Under the pieces are notes generated by a model. That model was not told the origin of the DNA, ran no database searches, and worked only from the letters and a program-made list of their open reading frames with translations. From Maniola hyperantus (lineage: Eukaryota > Arthropoda > Insecta > Lepidoptera > Nymphalidae), in contig NC_048546.1 in NCBI RefSeq assembly GCF_902806685.2, positions 744,001-808,000 of the forward strand: a stretch of DNA of 64,000 nt, written 5' to 3'. Below, one piece after another: positions 32,745 to 45,120 of this stretch (the first letter of the stretch is position 1; the number at the start of each line of letters is the position of its first letter). A program made the translations under genes and the position numbers.

Positions 32745-33687
32745 TTAAGTTGTTCAAATGAAGTAGTAAAATTTTGATTAATAAACCAGGAACTTTTTTT
32801 GCAAGTACATCCGTTAAATAGATGAGTCCCTACGTATTTAATAAGTTACCTATTTACTCGGCGTAAACAATAAGATATTGTACATTTTAAATTTGTCACT
32901 TGTCCCGTAGGATTTGCGTGCAGCAGGGTAGTGAAGCCAGCCAGCTGGCGGCCGCCTCTCTAAACAAGAGATATTGACAGCAATATGAACATCACAATTT
33001 TGTTTATAGGGTTCCCGTTCCGCTGTTTGCTGAAACACAATTCATTGTACCAGTGTCCGCACGGTCCTGTATATCTGTCCAATTTGTATTATCGTATCGT
33101 GAAACATTGAACTACATGTTGCCAAGAGCGCTTTTGACTGAAATACACGATTGTGTGGTTGACATGCCAGTGTTTCCTAGTATCGCAAAGTAAAATCAAT
33201 AAGGCACAGTGAATTACTAATCGGGATCTCTCTTCGGCTTAGCGGTATCACATTTTCCGATATAGGTATTCTGGGCCTCTCGGTCCGATTTTTTGATTGT
33301 TAAAGCTCTCACATTTAGCTAGTGCTTTCTTGAGCGACCGAGTTTCAGCTTCAGCGATGGAAATTTTGAGGCACATGCTTCAACAATTTATAAAGTCATC
33401 GATGAAATTAGATGATTTTCATGCTACAAGACCGTATTACCTAAAAAAAACGCTTTGCTTCTCATACTTGGTGTAAGGGATACTGGGACTACCGCGGATA
33501 TTATGATAAACAAACCAATAAACCAACAAACAAACACAGTTTCGCATTTATAATATGTGTGGCGGTTGCCACAGTAGAAACTAAATGGCGCGTGAAAAGT
33601 CATTTTGTACGGACTATACGTCCCACGTCACCAAATTTGAAAAGAATAATCCGTTCAAATGTACATACAGAGTGTAATTAGAACGTC

Positions 33688-33738
33688 GGGGAAAACTTAT
33701 TTAGGTAGTATAATAATAAATATACTACCTAAATAAGT
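33688..33738. repeat. Hairpin-forming inverted repeat
   Basis: aacttatttaggtagtat and atactacctaaataagtt, 18-bp arms with a loop of about 10 nt. Confidence 0.8.
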
Positions 33739-34377
33739 TATAGTATATGGGTAGTGATTTTCTAATGTCACTGGAAACAAATTAAGCTAATCCATGGATG
33801 TAGTAAATAATATTTCACATTATACAAGGTCTTTGAGGCAACGTATTTCAATGTGACTGCCGTATTTTTGTTTGAAGTGAAGGTAAGATCCGAACACAAG
33901 ACAGCTATGCGCAATCTGACGACTTCGGGAACAACAATATTGCGAATGAATGAATGAATGAATCGAGCCATTATGGGACAGAAACTACAATCTCAATTGA
34001 GAAATTTGTATTTCCTTTTTCTAAGCATCATGCTGACCCATGAGAATGATAATTTCAATATTAGGTACATACATTTTCCATCCGTCTCTCAGAATACTAT
34101 AACGAAGCTGGAAGAAATCTCTGTTTAGAGATGAGCATTTCCAATGTAACTTAATTTATTATTACTTTGTAACTACAATTTTTGGTACATGAATAATAAA
34201 AATAAAATAAAAATAAAACGTTTGAATGGTTTTACATTGATACGCGTTGTCAAACTATACTACATGCCCTTGTGACCTATTTAATGCCTAACAAATCTAG
34301 TTTCTAGTAGCTCAGGCTACTTGATTTGACAGGCATGTGTTAATTGGTTAAAACGCACATGACTCCGAAAAGCTAGA

Positions 34378-34735
34378 GGTGTGTCTAGCAGGGCGACATC
34401 TTATTCACTAGGCTATTGCTTATCATTTGTCGTTAAAACCTATGTTACCTTGAAATTAACGCTATTCAACACGTGCCAAGAACACCTCTTTGACTTAAAA
34501 CCTTGGGTGCATTCCGGCTCATTTGAAGCGCTGAGCACTAATTGCGGCGTCACTCGCCGGCGGCGGGGTCAAGTCAACATTCGACGCCTCGTGTCAGAGC
34601 GCAGCACACACATCTGTGGAGAGTGTATGCGCCACGTGCTGCCGAATGCCACTCAGCCAAAGTCAAGGCGGGGTCGACCGCAGTACGACTTTAGAAATCT
34701 TTACACAAGCAATCGCAAGGTTTTTCTAATATTTG
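34378..34735 (+). repeat. Inverted-pair repeat, right copy
   Basis: Counterpart of 30634-30992, about 97% identical by eye, with the same open frame. Its inner side continues into a SINE-like rear segment, gcacatgactccgaaaagct. Confidence 0.8.
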
Positions 34736-35104
34736 TACACAAGTAAAACCTTTCACACGTAAAGGTTTACTTTCACACGTAAGGTAGTTTGGTGTGGAAA
34801 CCTCTTCCGGCATCTGTGATACGTATAACGTAAATGCCTCCAAGGCAAAAGAATTAACATCTTTTAGGCAAGCGCGCTCCAATCTATGAAGCTAAACATC
34901 ACCATTGCTCTTCATTAGACAAATCCAAATATTCCATCAAAATCCTTGACTCCCTATCCCTATGAACTTATATAGCTTTCTTGGAAGATGGCCAAACACC
35001 TCAAAACCAACATGTTAAAGCATCTGTTGTGGTTTCCGCCATTACTTTAGGGCTTCTAAAGTACAGTTTCTCTTTCATCAAAATCGGTAGCCCGGTTCCT
35101 TAGG

Positions 35105-35468
35105 CCAATTCTTTTTTTTTTTTTTTTTTTTTATTGAGATACAAGTTAGCCCTTGACTGCAATCTCACCTGGTGGTAAGTGATGATGCAGTCTAAGATGA
35201 TAGCGGGCTAACCTGGAAGGGGTATGGCAGTTTTTTATCAAACCCATACCCCTTTGGTTTCTACACGGCATCGTACCGGAACGCTAAATCGCTTGGCGGC
35301 ACGGCTTTGCCGGTAGGGTGGTAACTAGCCACGGCCGAAGCCTCCCACCAGACCAGACCAGAAATTTAGAAATTATAAAATTCCAAACCCCTGCCAGGAA
35401 TCGAACCCGGGACCTCCCACTATTAGGTAAGACCACAGCGCTCACCACTGCGCCAGGGAGTTCGTCAT
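35105..35468 (-). mobile_element. tRNA-derived SINE, full length, minus strand
   Basis: In minus sense: ccctggcgcagtggtgagcg (A box), gggttcgattcctggcaggg (B box), tcttggtctggtggg-like region, ttgccgccaagcgatttagc body and a poly(A) tail (T run at 35109-35132). A body fragment recurs at 13731-13940. Confidence 0.9.
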
Positions 35469-35664
35469 TCTCATCTCTAATTATTATCATTTACGTTTTG
35501 TCTCCCAAATTGCTGCCCATATTAGGTACAAAATCAAATAATATGCAAATAATATTTCGCGGTTCACCTCATCCAATTAACGGGGTAATTTTATATTTGA
35601 ATATGATGTTTGGGTTTTGATTGTTTATTCGAATTACGCTTTTTAATTCTCCACCATCATCGAT

Positions 35665-35870
35665 ATAAATGACAAGATATGCCCAAGCGAACAAAATTTT
35701 TCACGGTTTTGGACCCAATAAATCAGCGCCACCTCTTAGATACTAATTAACCCGTTTGAAATCCAGACGTCCGCGTCACTGAGGTTGCATTGCTGCTAAA
35801 TAAACATTTTAGGACCAATGAATCGGTGCCATTTTGCTTTTTCAATGGCCCTGTCCTTACGAAGTCATAT
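35665..35870 (+). repeat. Unclassified repeat, copy 1
   Basis: gcccaagcgaacaaaatttt tcacggttttgg through cagcgccacctcttagatac to catttt...caatggccctgtcc. Inverse copy at 52840-53035. Confidence 0.75.
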
Positions 35871-35931
35871 GTATACAAGTCAATGTCCACCATGTATTTG
35901 TTAATTAATCGCAATCATATTTTAAGGCGAA

Positions 35932-36245
35932 CCATGATAGCCCACGTCCGCCTCCTATTCGGGTGGTCAGGAATTCGATTCCAGCCATGCACTTGTAACT
36001 TGTCAGAGTTATGTGCGTTTTAAGCAATTAAATATCACTTGCTTTCACGGCGAAGGAAAACATCGTGGGGAAACGTGTATGTCTGAGAGTTCTCCTTAAT
36101 GTTCTGAAAAGTGTGTGAAGTCTGGCAATCCGCACTTCGCTAGCGTGGCGGACTGTGGACGAACCCTTCTCATTCTGAGAGGAGACCTGTGCTCATTAGT
36201 GGGCCGGCGATGGTTTCATCATGATAATAATGATGGTATTTTATG
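35932..36245 (+). mobile_element. tRNA-derived SINE, full-length but decayed
   Basis: accatgatagcccacgtccg (A box with a deletion), aattcgattccagccatgca (B box), gtgtgaagtctggcaatccg, gagaggagacctgtgctcat tagtgggccggcgatgg and a tail with TGA/TAA repeats. Confidence 0.82.
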
Positions 36246-36340
36246 GATTTTATCTCGATATGAATTAAGTAAGTCGTTGAATACAGAGAATACAACCATC
36301 CATATAAAATTAATGCAACAGTTGAATGCTTAATAGAGAG

Positions 36341-36817
36341 AGAGCCAACGTGTGCCAGACCTTTGCTATTTTATAACAGCTGCAAGTTTCTCGGCGTATT
36401 GTTCCCAACACTGAGAGGAACGTTTGCTAGGATGTTTGTTTCTTCGGAACAGTACCTATTAGAAATCACGCTATGCATTGCCAGACACTTGCCAGACACT
36501 CAACCGATCCGAGTCCGTGAAAACACGTCCCTTTTTGTTTTGTATGGTAGCTTATTATGACATATGTCGTAAATATTTTTGTAACCTTTTTTTCACGGAT
36601 TCGGATCGGATGAGTGCGTGATCGCTGTTAGTGTCGTGGCAACCCCCTGCCAGGCAACTTTTAAACTTTAACATCCAAACGTTTCTCCCAGTGTTGATGC
36701 GACTTGACTGCGAGTTGATTTGTGATGCGAAGATCAATCAATAACCGCCATAGGGACAGTACGCAGAGAAACTTTCAGCTTTTATAAAATAACGGAAGTC
36801 TGGCACGCGCTGGCTCT
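36341..36817. mobile_element. MITE with 65-bp inverted ends and an inner palindrome
   Basis: Left agagccaacgtgtgccagac and right inverse agagccagcgcgtgccagac continue through attttataa...gctg. The interior carries ccgatccgagtccgtgaaaa and its inverse ttttttcacggattcggatc. Non-coding. Confidence 0.78.
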
Positions 36818-36829
36818 TAGTCCATTAAG

Positions 36830-37125
36830 GAAAGCAATTATTGTTGGAGTCGTCTAATTAAAAGGTAATGAATTCAGAGAAGCAATAAAGTGCATGGCAG
36901 ACAATTTGCTTCGTTCTTTTTCTATCTATTTATATTAGCAATACTTTAGGTCTAATCTAGTCTGGGTTGCAATCCGCACGTTCGTTCTTGCACCGTTGCG
37001 CATATTTAATTGACAATTTAATAGGGATTTTGCTTGGATGCGGTCTCACATAATATGAAATCCTGGTGGTAATATGCCAGTAATTAGAAAAATAAAAGTT
37101 TATTTTGAACTGCATAGGCTTGCGC
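36830..37125. other. Intron, nothing recognised
   Basis: AT-rich without repeat matches in the window. Confidence 0.4.
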
Positions 37126-37134
37126 TAGAGTGCA

Positions 37135-37570
37135 ATCTCTCCAAAAAGCAGATGATGAACGCGCACGCGCTCACGACACCGCCATGCATGGCACCACAAT
37201 CATCACACCACGCTACTCCATCTTGGAAACATAACACTAAAGCCCAGTAGAAGAAAAGAACAAGAAGAAATATTTGCAGTACGGCTGTGTGCACGTGGCA
37301 CACAGCGCCCACGGCGCCACAATGCACGATACCACGCTCATCACAACACATGGAGAAGTATTCTTCATCTTGCAAACACTAACACTACGGCCCAGTAGAA
37401 CAGAAGGACAAGTTATACCTGCAGCAGGGCCGTGTGCACGCGGCAGGTGCACACGGCGCCGTTCTTGCGCGAGCACGGCGCGCCCAGCAGCGAGCACGCG
37501 CGCACGACGCCGCGATGCATGTCCCACGCTCATCCCAGCGCACGGCTCTCCATCTTGGAAACACTAGAAC
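37135..37570 (-). repeat. Three degenerate tandem copies of a GC-rich segment
   Basis: In minus sense the unit starts gtttccaagatggag and ends with ttctactgggc. The copy at 37415-37565 is GC-rich and Cys-rich when translated (HRGVVRACSLLGAPCSRKNG, then AVCTCRVHTALLQ before gtataac). The two others (37270-37400 and 37135-37265) are decayed. It may be an exon with duplicated relics, or a diverged minisatellite. No family recognised. Confidence 0.5.
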
Positions 37571-37829
37571 TGCACTCCCGCACTGTTTAGTCCTGATAGT
37601 CCTTCGCATGTTGGCGACGTGTGCAGCACTATATTTACGAGTAACACTAAATGCACCGTCACTGTTCTGAACCTTTTCATTTTTACATAAGTTCTTATTG
37701 TCTTTCTGTTGTCGCTTTAGTGTCGAGATGTGCCAATTTTATCTCCAATTTTTATGACAAAACATTTTGTGTGAATCCTCAATTCTTAGCTACACTATTT
37801 ATTGTTGAATATTCTAAATATATTTCATA

Positions 37830-38012
37830 CTAGATAGATGCCCGCGACTTCGTTCGCGTGGATTTTGTTTTTCTTTTTCAAATATCCCGTGGAAACTCTT
37901 TGAGTTTTCGGGATAAAAGTAGCCTATATCTTTCACTATTTCTGTACATCAAAAACGGACAGATGGGCCGTGAAAAGCTAGTAGACAGACAAATGCACTT
38001 TCGCATTTATAA
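37830..38012 (-). mobile_element. Lep1-like Helitron (type II), minus strand
   Basis: ctagatagatgcccgcgact at one end and gcactttcgcatttataat at the other. Confidence 0.78.
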
Positions 38013-38018
38013 TCCATA

Positions 38019-38220
38019 TCCATACTAATATTATAAATGTAAGTGTGTCTGTCTATTAGCTTTACACAGTCCATCCGTGCAGCCGATTTTAACAAAATTT
38101 GGTACAGAGCTTGGATCCCGGGGGACATAAGCTACTTATTATCCCGGAAAATCAAAGAGTTTCCACGGGATTTTTAAAAACCTAAATCTACGCGGGCGAA
38201 GTCGCGGGCATCACCTTGTA
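38019..38220 (+). mobile_element. Lep1-like Helitron (type II), plus strand
   Basis: tccatactaatattataaat to gtcgcgggcatcaccttgt; its CTAG end is mutated. It lies tail to tail with 37830-38012. Confidence 0.76.
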
Positions 38221-38224
38221 TTAA

Positions 38225-39540
38225 TAACAATATTATAGCATGGATTTAGCAATCTAAAATAAAATGTGATTCGAATCGAATGTTCAAATCGCGAAAAGTT
38301 GTTGGAATTTTTCGATAAAATCTATTTTGGTAGGTAACAAAATTCTTCTTATACAGAATTTCAGTAAAGCAATTTCTAGGAAAAACGACAAAGTTCGGCT
38401 CCTAAAAGTGAAATTAGAAATTGTACCATAAGAAGAGTGCGATAACCAAGACACACACGACAAGCACGATAACTTCACCCGTGTCGGGAGTCGGGACAAC
38501 ACCCCTATAGATAGACGCCAATCCTCTGAACCTCCCCGATAAGAAACACCCTTGTTATACGAAACTTATGGGAATTTCATACTAGAAACAAAAACAGACT
38601 CCTTTTTGTATTAGTAAAGCTTTTTCGTTTTTTTTTTGCTACTAGTAAGTTATCGTCATATCTCGGAATTATGGCCCGAAAGGAAATGGCACGGTAATGT
38701 TATCATCTGTTAAAATAGTTTAATTATAATTTTAAGTAATCTCTTTTGGCCTTCTGTTATACCTAGATTTAAATTTAAATAATAATTATGTATTTACGCT
38801 GTTGATTACTTTCAAATAAACAAAAATAAAATAAATAATAAAATACAGTATTGTAACTCGGCCGTATCTTTGAAATAAATACCTAAACATGCGATAGGGC
38901 TGCCCGCCTCCGGCATTTTAATTACATTTGCTTACTTTTTGTTTAAATATGTACTTGTCATATTAAATAAGTAAGTACTTGAACTTATTTTTAGAGAAAA
39001 AATCGCGCGGTTATTAAAAAAACAAAACACCGTCGGTTCGTCACTGCGGCACAGTTGCGACTGGCAGTGTCCCGAGCACACCCCGAGATCGAGGCGCGTA
39101 GGTATAGCTCACGTTTCGCCCGTTTGTATGAAGTTGGAATACTGCATAGATAACATTACTGTGGAAATGGTCACTCACTACTACATAGTTTGCCCCAGAA
39201 AAAAAAAAGTTTTATGCGTCACGATGGAACTTTTACCTTTGGGTTGGTTTTCCTGTGTAAACTCCTATGAAAACTCTTTCCAAGGGCTAACAAGCATTTT
39301 CTTTCGTGTGGATAATCGTTAAATATTTCCCGAATAAATATGACAGCACGGATCGCAACTGAAAGGTTAGCCGAGAGCTTTGTTGGGGCTCGTTAAGCCG
39401 CCTCATTCCGTGTCGCTTCTTTTACACTTTTTGCGATACAACTTTCTGGTTACTCGACGCCTGTTGACGGCGCGAATGAAATTTATCGTAAACAACCCGT
39501 TGCACCTTGAGTATACCGACGCATTCACATTTCACACTCG
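38225..39540. other. Intron, little recognised
   Basis: AT-rich; a GC-richer patch at 39030-39120 has no coding signal I can support. Confidence 0.4.
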
Positions 39541-39544
39541 GTAT

Positions 39545-39654
39545 GCGGTACGGGCAGGTCATGCCTGTAGTAGAGGCGATGGCCGTTGGAGCCGGAAAGT
39601 CCTCGAGTGGAGACCGCGTTTAAGCAAGCGTAGTGTGGGACGCCCTCCAGCACG
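39545..39654 (+). mobile_element. RTE-like LINE fragment, left part (interrupted)
   Basis: It reads RKVLEWRPRLSKRSVGRPPA and stops at the insertion point. The reading continues in frame at 44319 after the inserted element and one CACG are removed. Confidence 0.88.
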
Positions 39655-39851
39655 TGTTGGCAACACCACGTTTCAAGTCCGGTGTTGGTTGCTACGTCTG
39701 CGGTCGTGACGTCACGCCCCTCCGCCGCGCCGCCGAGGCGACAAGAGGCGACCGGCGACGCGGGACGACACTTTCAGTTTAGAATCCAAGCAAGCAACAG
39801 TTGAATGAATATACGGGCTGATTTAGTAATTTGAGAGTTTAATTGTTAACA
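39655..39851 (+). repeat. Left long terminal repeat (197 bp)
   Basis: TG...CA ends. Contains a CRE-like gtgacgtcac, a GC-rich block and a TCAGTT initiator-like site in cactttcagtttagaatcc. Confidence 0.88.
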
Positions 39852-42800
39852 TCAGAAGTGTGTAGTAACTTACGCTAGGGGGGAAAACGGTTGGAATGCA
39901 AACGTGCTCGTCCACCTGGAATTCTTCAAGTGCCGCCTCCAAGGAAACGTAATAAGGTATCTTGTAAAGATACCGAGACTGTGAGTACTTTGAACAATAT
40001 TATACTTAACGTTGACCTTTTGAAACACGATGTAAATGCTTGGTTTAATATTATATAGCCTTACGCTCAAACTTTCGTATAGGCAGATGAGATAATTCGT
40101 TACTAAACTCTAAATACGTTGAAAGGATCAGCTAAAAGTCTGGCACGATTTATTTGCGTACAGGCTATACGTGGGCCTTGTAGAAATAAAGTAATTGGAA
40201 AGCGAAATTGTTTGATTAGTTGACAATTCGAGGGAATATATATGTTTAAACTTTTAAAATAAATAGTTGATAAAAACGGTTAGTGCTCAGTTTATTCGAA
40301 TTTAATTTAGAATTCAAAGGTAAAATGCGCTGTTTGTTTCAATGTTTTTGACCAAGACATAATTTCTAGTGGCATCAGTGATTATGCGTCTTTAGAAGCT
40401 AGTAATTCAAAAACGTGTAATGAATAAGCTAGTTATTTACATAGCAGTTGTTGTACGCAAAATGTTAAACAATTAGTGGGTAGTTTACATGACGAACAAT
40501 TTAAAATGAGTAGTGATTGGGGTATACCGTCGGTTAGTCAAAATTTACTAGTGAATTTAAACGTGCCAAAACATCTCGGTCATTCAAATGTTAGCTCAGA
40601 TATTAATCATCATAGCCAAACATATATTCTGTGGACAAACCCAAACTCGTAGGGACATAAATGTTACATAATATGTGAGGTACTCGTAAAAATGTGTATA
40701 TTTCCGATACATGTCGCGAGGCATCTATAGGTACCGGAAGTAGTTGTTCACTTGCATCAGGATCGTTAGTAAAGAAATTTCAGTTTAAAGACATTTATTT
40801 CTCAATAAAGAGCACAACAGTTCACTTATGTATGGAGATTACAGCCATTTACATTTACAGTGGTAGGTACTTACCTACGTACACGGTATCTATGACCTAT
40901 GTGTAACGATTTAGTGCTTATTGTCTATATTAATGTTTGAAGCAATAATTGTGTGAGTGGGTAGTAGATAAAAATAAAATAATAATAATTTAGTGGGACA
41001 GTAGAACGTTCATAAGTTTACAGTGCTAGTTTTTAGGGAAGGGTCACATTGATGTACCTATACAATATACATTCAGGGTTTTCGTAAATGTTCGATCATT
41101 TGCTTATAAAAAAAAGAGGTTGTGGTTTATTATTCGCTCCTTCAACTTATTTCGTTCTAATTTTGGGTAGTCGCAGTTTGTTGTGTTTTAGTAAACAATG
41201 TCATAAAGTGTTTGAGTCAAAGCATAATTTGGGAGTGTATGTCCTCTGTTATTATTTTCCTGATGAGAATACAGTCGTAGGCTCGTACAACTGACTTAAG
41301 GGCTTATTACACCAACTTGAAATAGGACGTCCTAGGTCCTAATTAGGGTTGGAAAGTGAAAGTATAATCGCATTTAGCAAGTTAGGATCGTAGAAAGTAT
41401 GCTAGCTAGGACGAAAGTAAAGTTGCTAACTTAGTCATTCAGCATCCTAGGTAGGAAAGGATTAAGGAAGGTGTAATAGCATTGTTACATTTAGAATTTC
41501 CGTATCTTTACACAGTTTATTGGTGGGTGTTAAATAGAACAAATAGTATGATGCTTTGATTTTATTATGAAGAATCTGAAAATTTTAGACATAGGGTTTC
41601 ACGGGGGTTACCAAATTTCGAGAACGTACTCTCTAGAGTCTAGAGTATTACAAGGGTTCTAAGTAAAATTGCAAAAACAAAAGTAACCAAAAATAAAATG
41701 TTACCATTTGCGTTGATTCAATTGCGTTAAGTGAACTGATTCTTACGTCATAGGTTCAGTAGGATTTGGTACGGTATAAAAACTTACTTACTATACAGAG
41801 TGATCCGATTCAGTTTACTCCTGAGAAGAGTACTGGTACCTCTGAACGCATTTTAGCTATTTTGTTTCAAACAGAGAACCGTTTTGTACACAAAAACTAG
41901 TAGAGTAGATTAAACTAGTACGAAGTTAAAAGGGTTGTACATTATTTGTTCAGGTAAACACAAGACTATTATGAAAGTAATATATCTATTGCAAATAGTC
42001 GTTAACTTCAAGCTTCGTTGCCGCTACTTGTTAGGTGCCTGATAATAAATGGAATATTTAAAATAACTATGATTTGGTGGTTAATATTCGAAATCATTAT
42101 TAAGGACATGCATTTATGTTAAATTGCTATCTTTGTGGACCTTTTGGGGTAAAAGCTGTCACATATGCGTGGATTGAAGAAGATATCTTTGGATATCTAG
42201 GCGGCTATTATTAGCTCAGAAAATCTGATTTAAAAGATTGCACAGGGAGGGAAGTCGAATGCAACATTTTGTTGCTCTCGACCGCAATTCTATGCTATAA
42301 TCAGGAGGGGCCGAAAATAGTAAATAAGTAGTGATATAAAGCTTTATTGCAACAAAACATAGTACATGCTTAAAAATAAAAATAATAATAATAATTAGTT
42401 ACTGGTAGTGAAAGCGTTGTTAATTTAAGGAGCAATGAAATATATTTAAAAAAAAAGCCTTAGATTTGGCAGTGGTATGCGGTTGGGTACTCATAATTCA
42501 TGACTCATATTTTCTTAGCCTAGTAAAATTATAGTAATTTGAGGCAGCTTTTAGTGTAAAATTAATATGCGTGTATATGGAATATGAAATAACCAATTAT
42601 TATTGGTTCGTATTGGAGTTATTTGTGAATTAAAATAGTGACTGGGTTATTAGATTATTTTGTGACCAACCCTGGTATCGTAATTAATAATGCAGTGAAC
42701 TAGTGGAATTATGATAATGATTATATATGCAGTTAAGATAATGATTAATTTGAAGTAATAGTTTGGTGTGATAATAATAATAATTGTTTGAAGCTAACTT

Positions 42801-43439
42801 ATAGTACCTGCTTTAGAATCAAATAATCCGTTTAATAAGGAAGCATTGATGACTTTTGTTTAAAGTTAAAAATATAGCGGACAGTGAGATTCTTATGAGG
42901 TAAAATAGCTTTTATTCTGGGGGTTTCGTGAAAAACTGGCACCGACGATCCCTTGTGTGGATGTGCGGTAGATAAAGCTAGTGTGGCGATTGCATACGCG
43001 GGTGAATAGTGTCGGGGCGCTGCTGTATGAGTGCACGACGCTATGACATTCAGTATGTAGATGCGCATAAAGTTGAGAAGGTATAGCTGATATTTGTGAT
43101 TTAGTAAAGAGATCTGGTCTTGATCGTGAGTGTCAATGCAATGATTCTATAAAGAATTTAAGAATATCAAAAACCGTGTTGGCAAGGTTGCCTTGTGTAC
43201 TTACACCGGTCGTTGATTGCCAATAAATTAATCATAACTAAAATTATATTTTCTTTCTTTACTGCAATCAAAAGTTACCTTTAATAGAAATTAGTTCATG
43301 TTCTATAGTAACTAATATTATTATAGAAATTATTGTGTATAGCAAGATAATTGACACAGCGAGCCGAGATAAAATTTTAGAAGGTTAGCTAATTAGTGGG
43401 AATATTGCACCATAGATATAAAATATCACATTGGGATAC

Positions 43440-43815
43440 GAAGCTTGAACTTGGATAAAATATGAAAAGGTTAATTGGGAATATTGTACCATGAATATAA
43501 AATATCACATTGGAATACGATGCTTGGTCTGAAAGGCGAACTTGGTACGCTTAAGTGAGCGAAATGTTCTTTAAGTGCAAGTGGTCTTTACAAACTTGGT
43601 ACGTTTAAGTGAGCGAAATGTTCTTTAAACGCAAGTGGTATGAGTTACTATGACAAACCTGGTCTCCTAAGTGTGGCAAAGTCCCTTTAGGTGGGGTTGT
43701 TCACCAACTTGGTACGTTTAAGTGAGCGAAATGTTCTTTAAGCGCAAGTGGCATGAGTAACTAAGACAAACCGGGTTTCCTAAGTGTGGCAAAGTCCCTT
43801 TAGGTACCCGGGGTT
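43440..43815 (+). repeat. Imperfect tandem repeats inside the LTR element
   Basis: aacttggtacgtttaagtga gcgaaatgttctttaa occurs three times (43549, 43594, 43707), the last two with a trailing block cctaagtgtggcaaagtccc tttaggt; 43396-43455 and 43470-43525 form another pair. Confidence 0.8.
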
Positions 43816-44117
43816 GCCTTGTTGTTGTTTGTTGTTGTTGCAGGCTATCGTATGGTTAAGTGATAAGTGATTAAGAATGGACAATATTTTTTAAGAGACC
43901 TTGCGAGTATGTAGTGAGGTTATTTGGTTAAGTTCAAGTTGTCGTATGATTTGTTAAGTGATATGTGATAATTAATGGGCAATATTCCTTCTAGATGTGA
44001 TAATGAAAGGATCCTCACAAGTATATAATGAGATTCAGGTGTTAACGGTTGTGTAATTTGCAGAAGTTTTATCCCGACTCGTGGGGTGCCCGGGGCGGGC
44101 ACCATGCAGCATGGCCG

Positions 44118-44314
44118 TGTTGGCAACACCACGTTTCAAGTCCGGTGTTGGTTGCTACGTCTGCGGTCGTGACGTCACGCCCCTCCGCCGCGCCGCCGAG
44201 GCGACAAGAGGCGACCGGCGACGCGGGACGACACTTTCAGTTTAGAATCCAAGCAAGCAACAGTTGAATGAATATACGGGTTGATTTAGTAATTTGAGAG
44301 TTTAATTGTTAACA
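44118..44314 (+). repeat. Right long terminal repeat (197 bp)
   Basis: Identical to 39655-39851 except for one base. Confidence 0.88.
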
Positions 44315-44318
44315 CACG

Positions 44319-44460
44319 ATGGACCGACGATATAAAGAGGCTGGCGGGAAGTGGCTGGATGAGGAAGGCTGAGGACCGGGTGTGGTGGCGCTCTTTAGGG
44401 AAGGCCTATGTCCAACAGTGGACGTCCACAGGCTGATGATGATGATGATGATGATGATGC
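44319..44460 (+). mobile_element. RTE-like LINE fragment, right part with 3' end
   Basis: It continues with tggaccgacgatataaagag, ends the frame after KAYVQQWTSTG, and has a (GAT)n tail (ctgatgatgatgatgatgat). Confidence 0.88.
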
Positions 44461-44597
44461 GGTACGGAAGTACTGACGACGGTTTCTCGCCTGTGCAGGC
44501 TATGTTGTTGTCGCATTTGTAATTGCCGCCTTTGGAAATGAAAGTCACGTGATCCGTTGCGGGGCAGCCATCTTGAGTAAATTGTATAAATAATGTA

Positions 44598-44882
44598 CCC
44601 GTAGTACAAGATTTTACGTCTCACCAAACCAAACCAAATTCGAGAGTCAAAATACTTCCGCGTTACAGTAAAATGGACCTAAACAGCCTTGAATTGAAGT
44701 CAAATTTTCAATGCCACTGATTTTAATTTCGCAATGTTTCCGCTTGGAGCGCTGGCTGTAGAAGTGTAGACAAACTTGAGCTTTAAAACAAGGCGTTTAA
44801 GATCCAGTTTACTGTAACGCGGAAGTATTTCGACTCTCGAATTTGATTTGGTTTGGTGAGACGTAAAATCTTGTACTACGGG
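44598..44882. mobile_element. MITE A, copy 1 (285 bp, TA-flanked)
   Basis: cccgtagtacaagattttac at the left and its inverse at the right give arms of about 85 bp. TA lies on both sides. Tc1/mariner-type origin is inferred. Confidence 0.82.
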
Positions 44883-45120
44883 TACAGGTGGTTGATGGTT
44901 TTTAAGCGAGTTTCGTTCCGACTCGAGACTCGATCGACTATTAAATGCTTTTTGTGTTTAGGTCGCCATTTTGATTAGAGTGGTTGCTATAGCAAATTAT
45001 TGTGCCCTAATCAAGTTAATATTGCAGTTAGATTATTCTAAAACGTAAAACTCTCGATAAGCCTCTGCCAGTCGTGATTAATATTTAATTTCAATTCTGG
45101 TGTGTTTATAATGTTGTTCT

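Larger units (their letters stand above)
39655..44314 (+). mobile_element. Non-autonomous LTR-type retroelement, 4660 bp
   Basis: 197-bp direct repeats at each end begin TGTTGG and end TTAACA and differ at one position (C at 39818, T at 44281). The insertion duplicated CACG (39651-39654 and 44315-44318). The 4266-bp interior has no frame over 80 codons and no gag, protease, reverse transcriptase or integrase text. I could not find a convincing primer-binding site or polypurine tract. A LARD-like element is the best description. Plus orientation is preferred because the repeat contains a TCAGTT initiator-like motif. Confidence 0.85.

Noticed and set aside
39852..44117. Decayed gag or pol inside the LTR element
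   Set aside because: No zinc knuckle, protease DTG, RT YxDD or integrase motif was seen in any frame. With repeats only one base apart, such heavy decay would not be expected.
44049..44267. 72-codon frame at the right end of the LTR element as a gene
   Set aside because: It crosses the boundary of the terminal repeat and is not conserved as a frame at the left copy.
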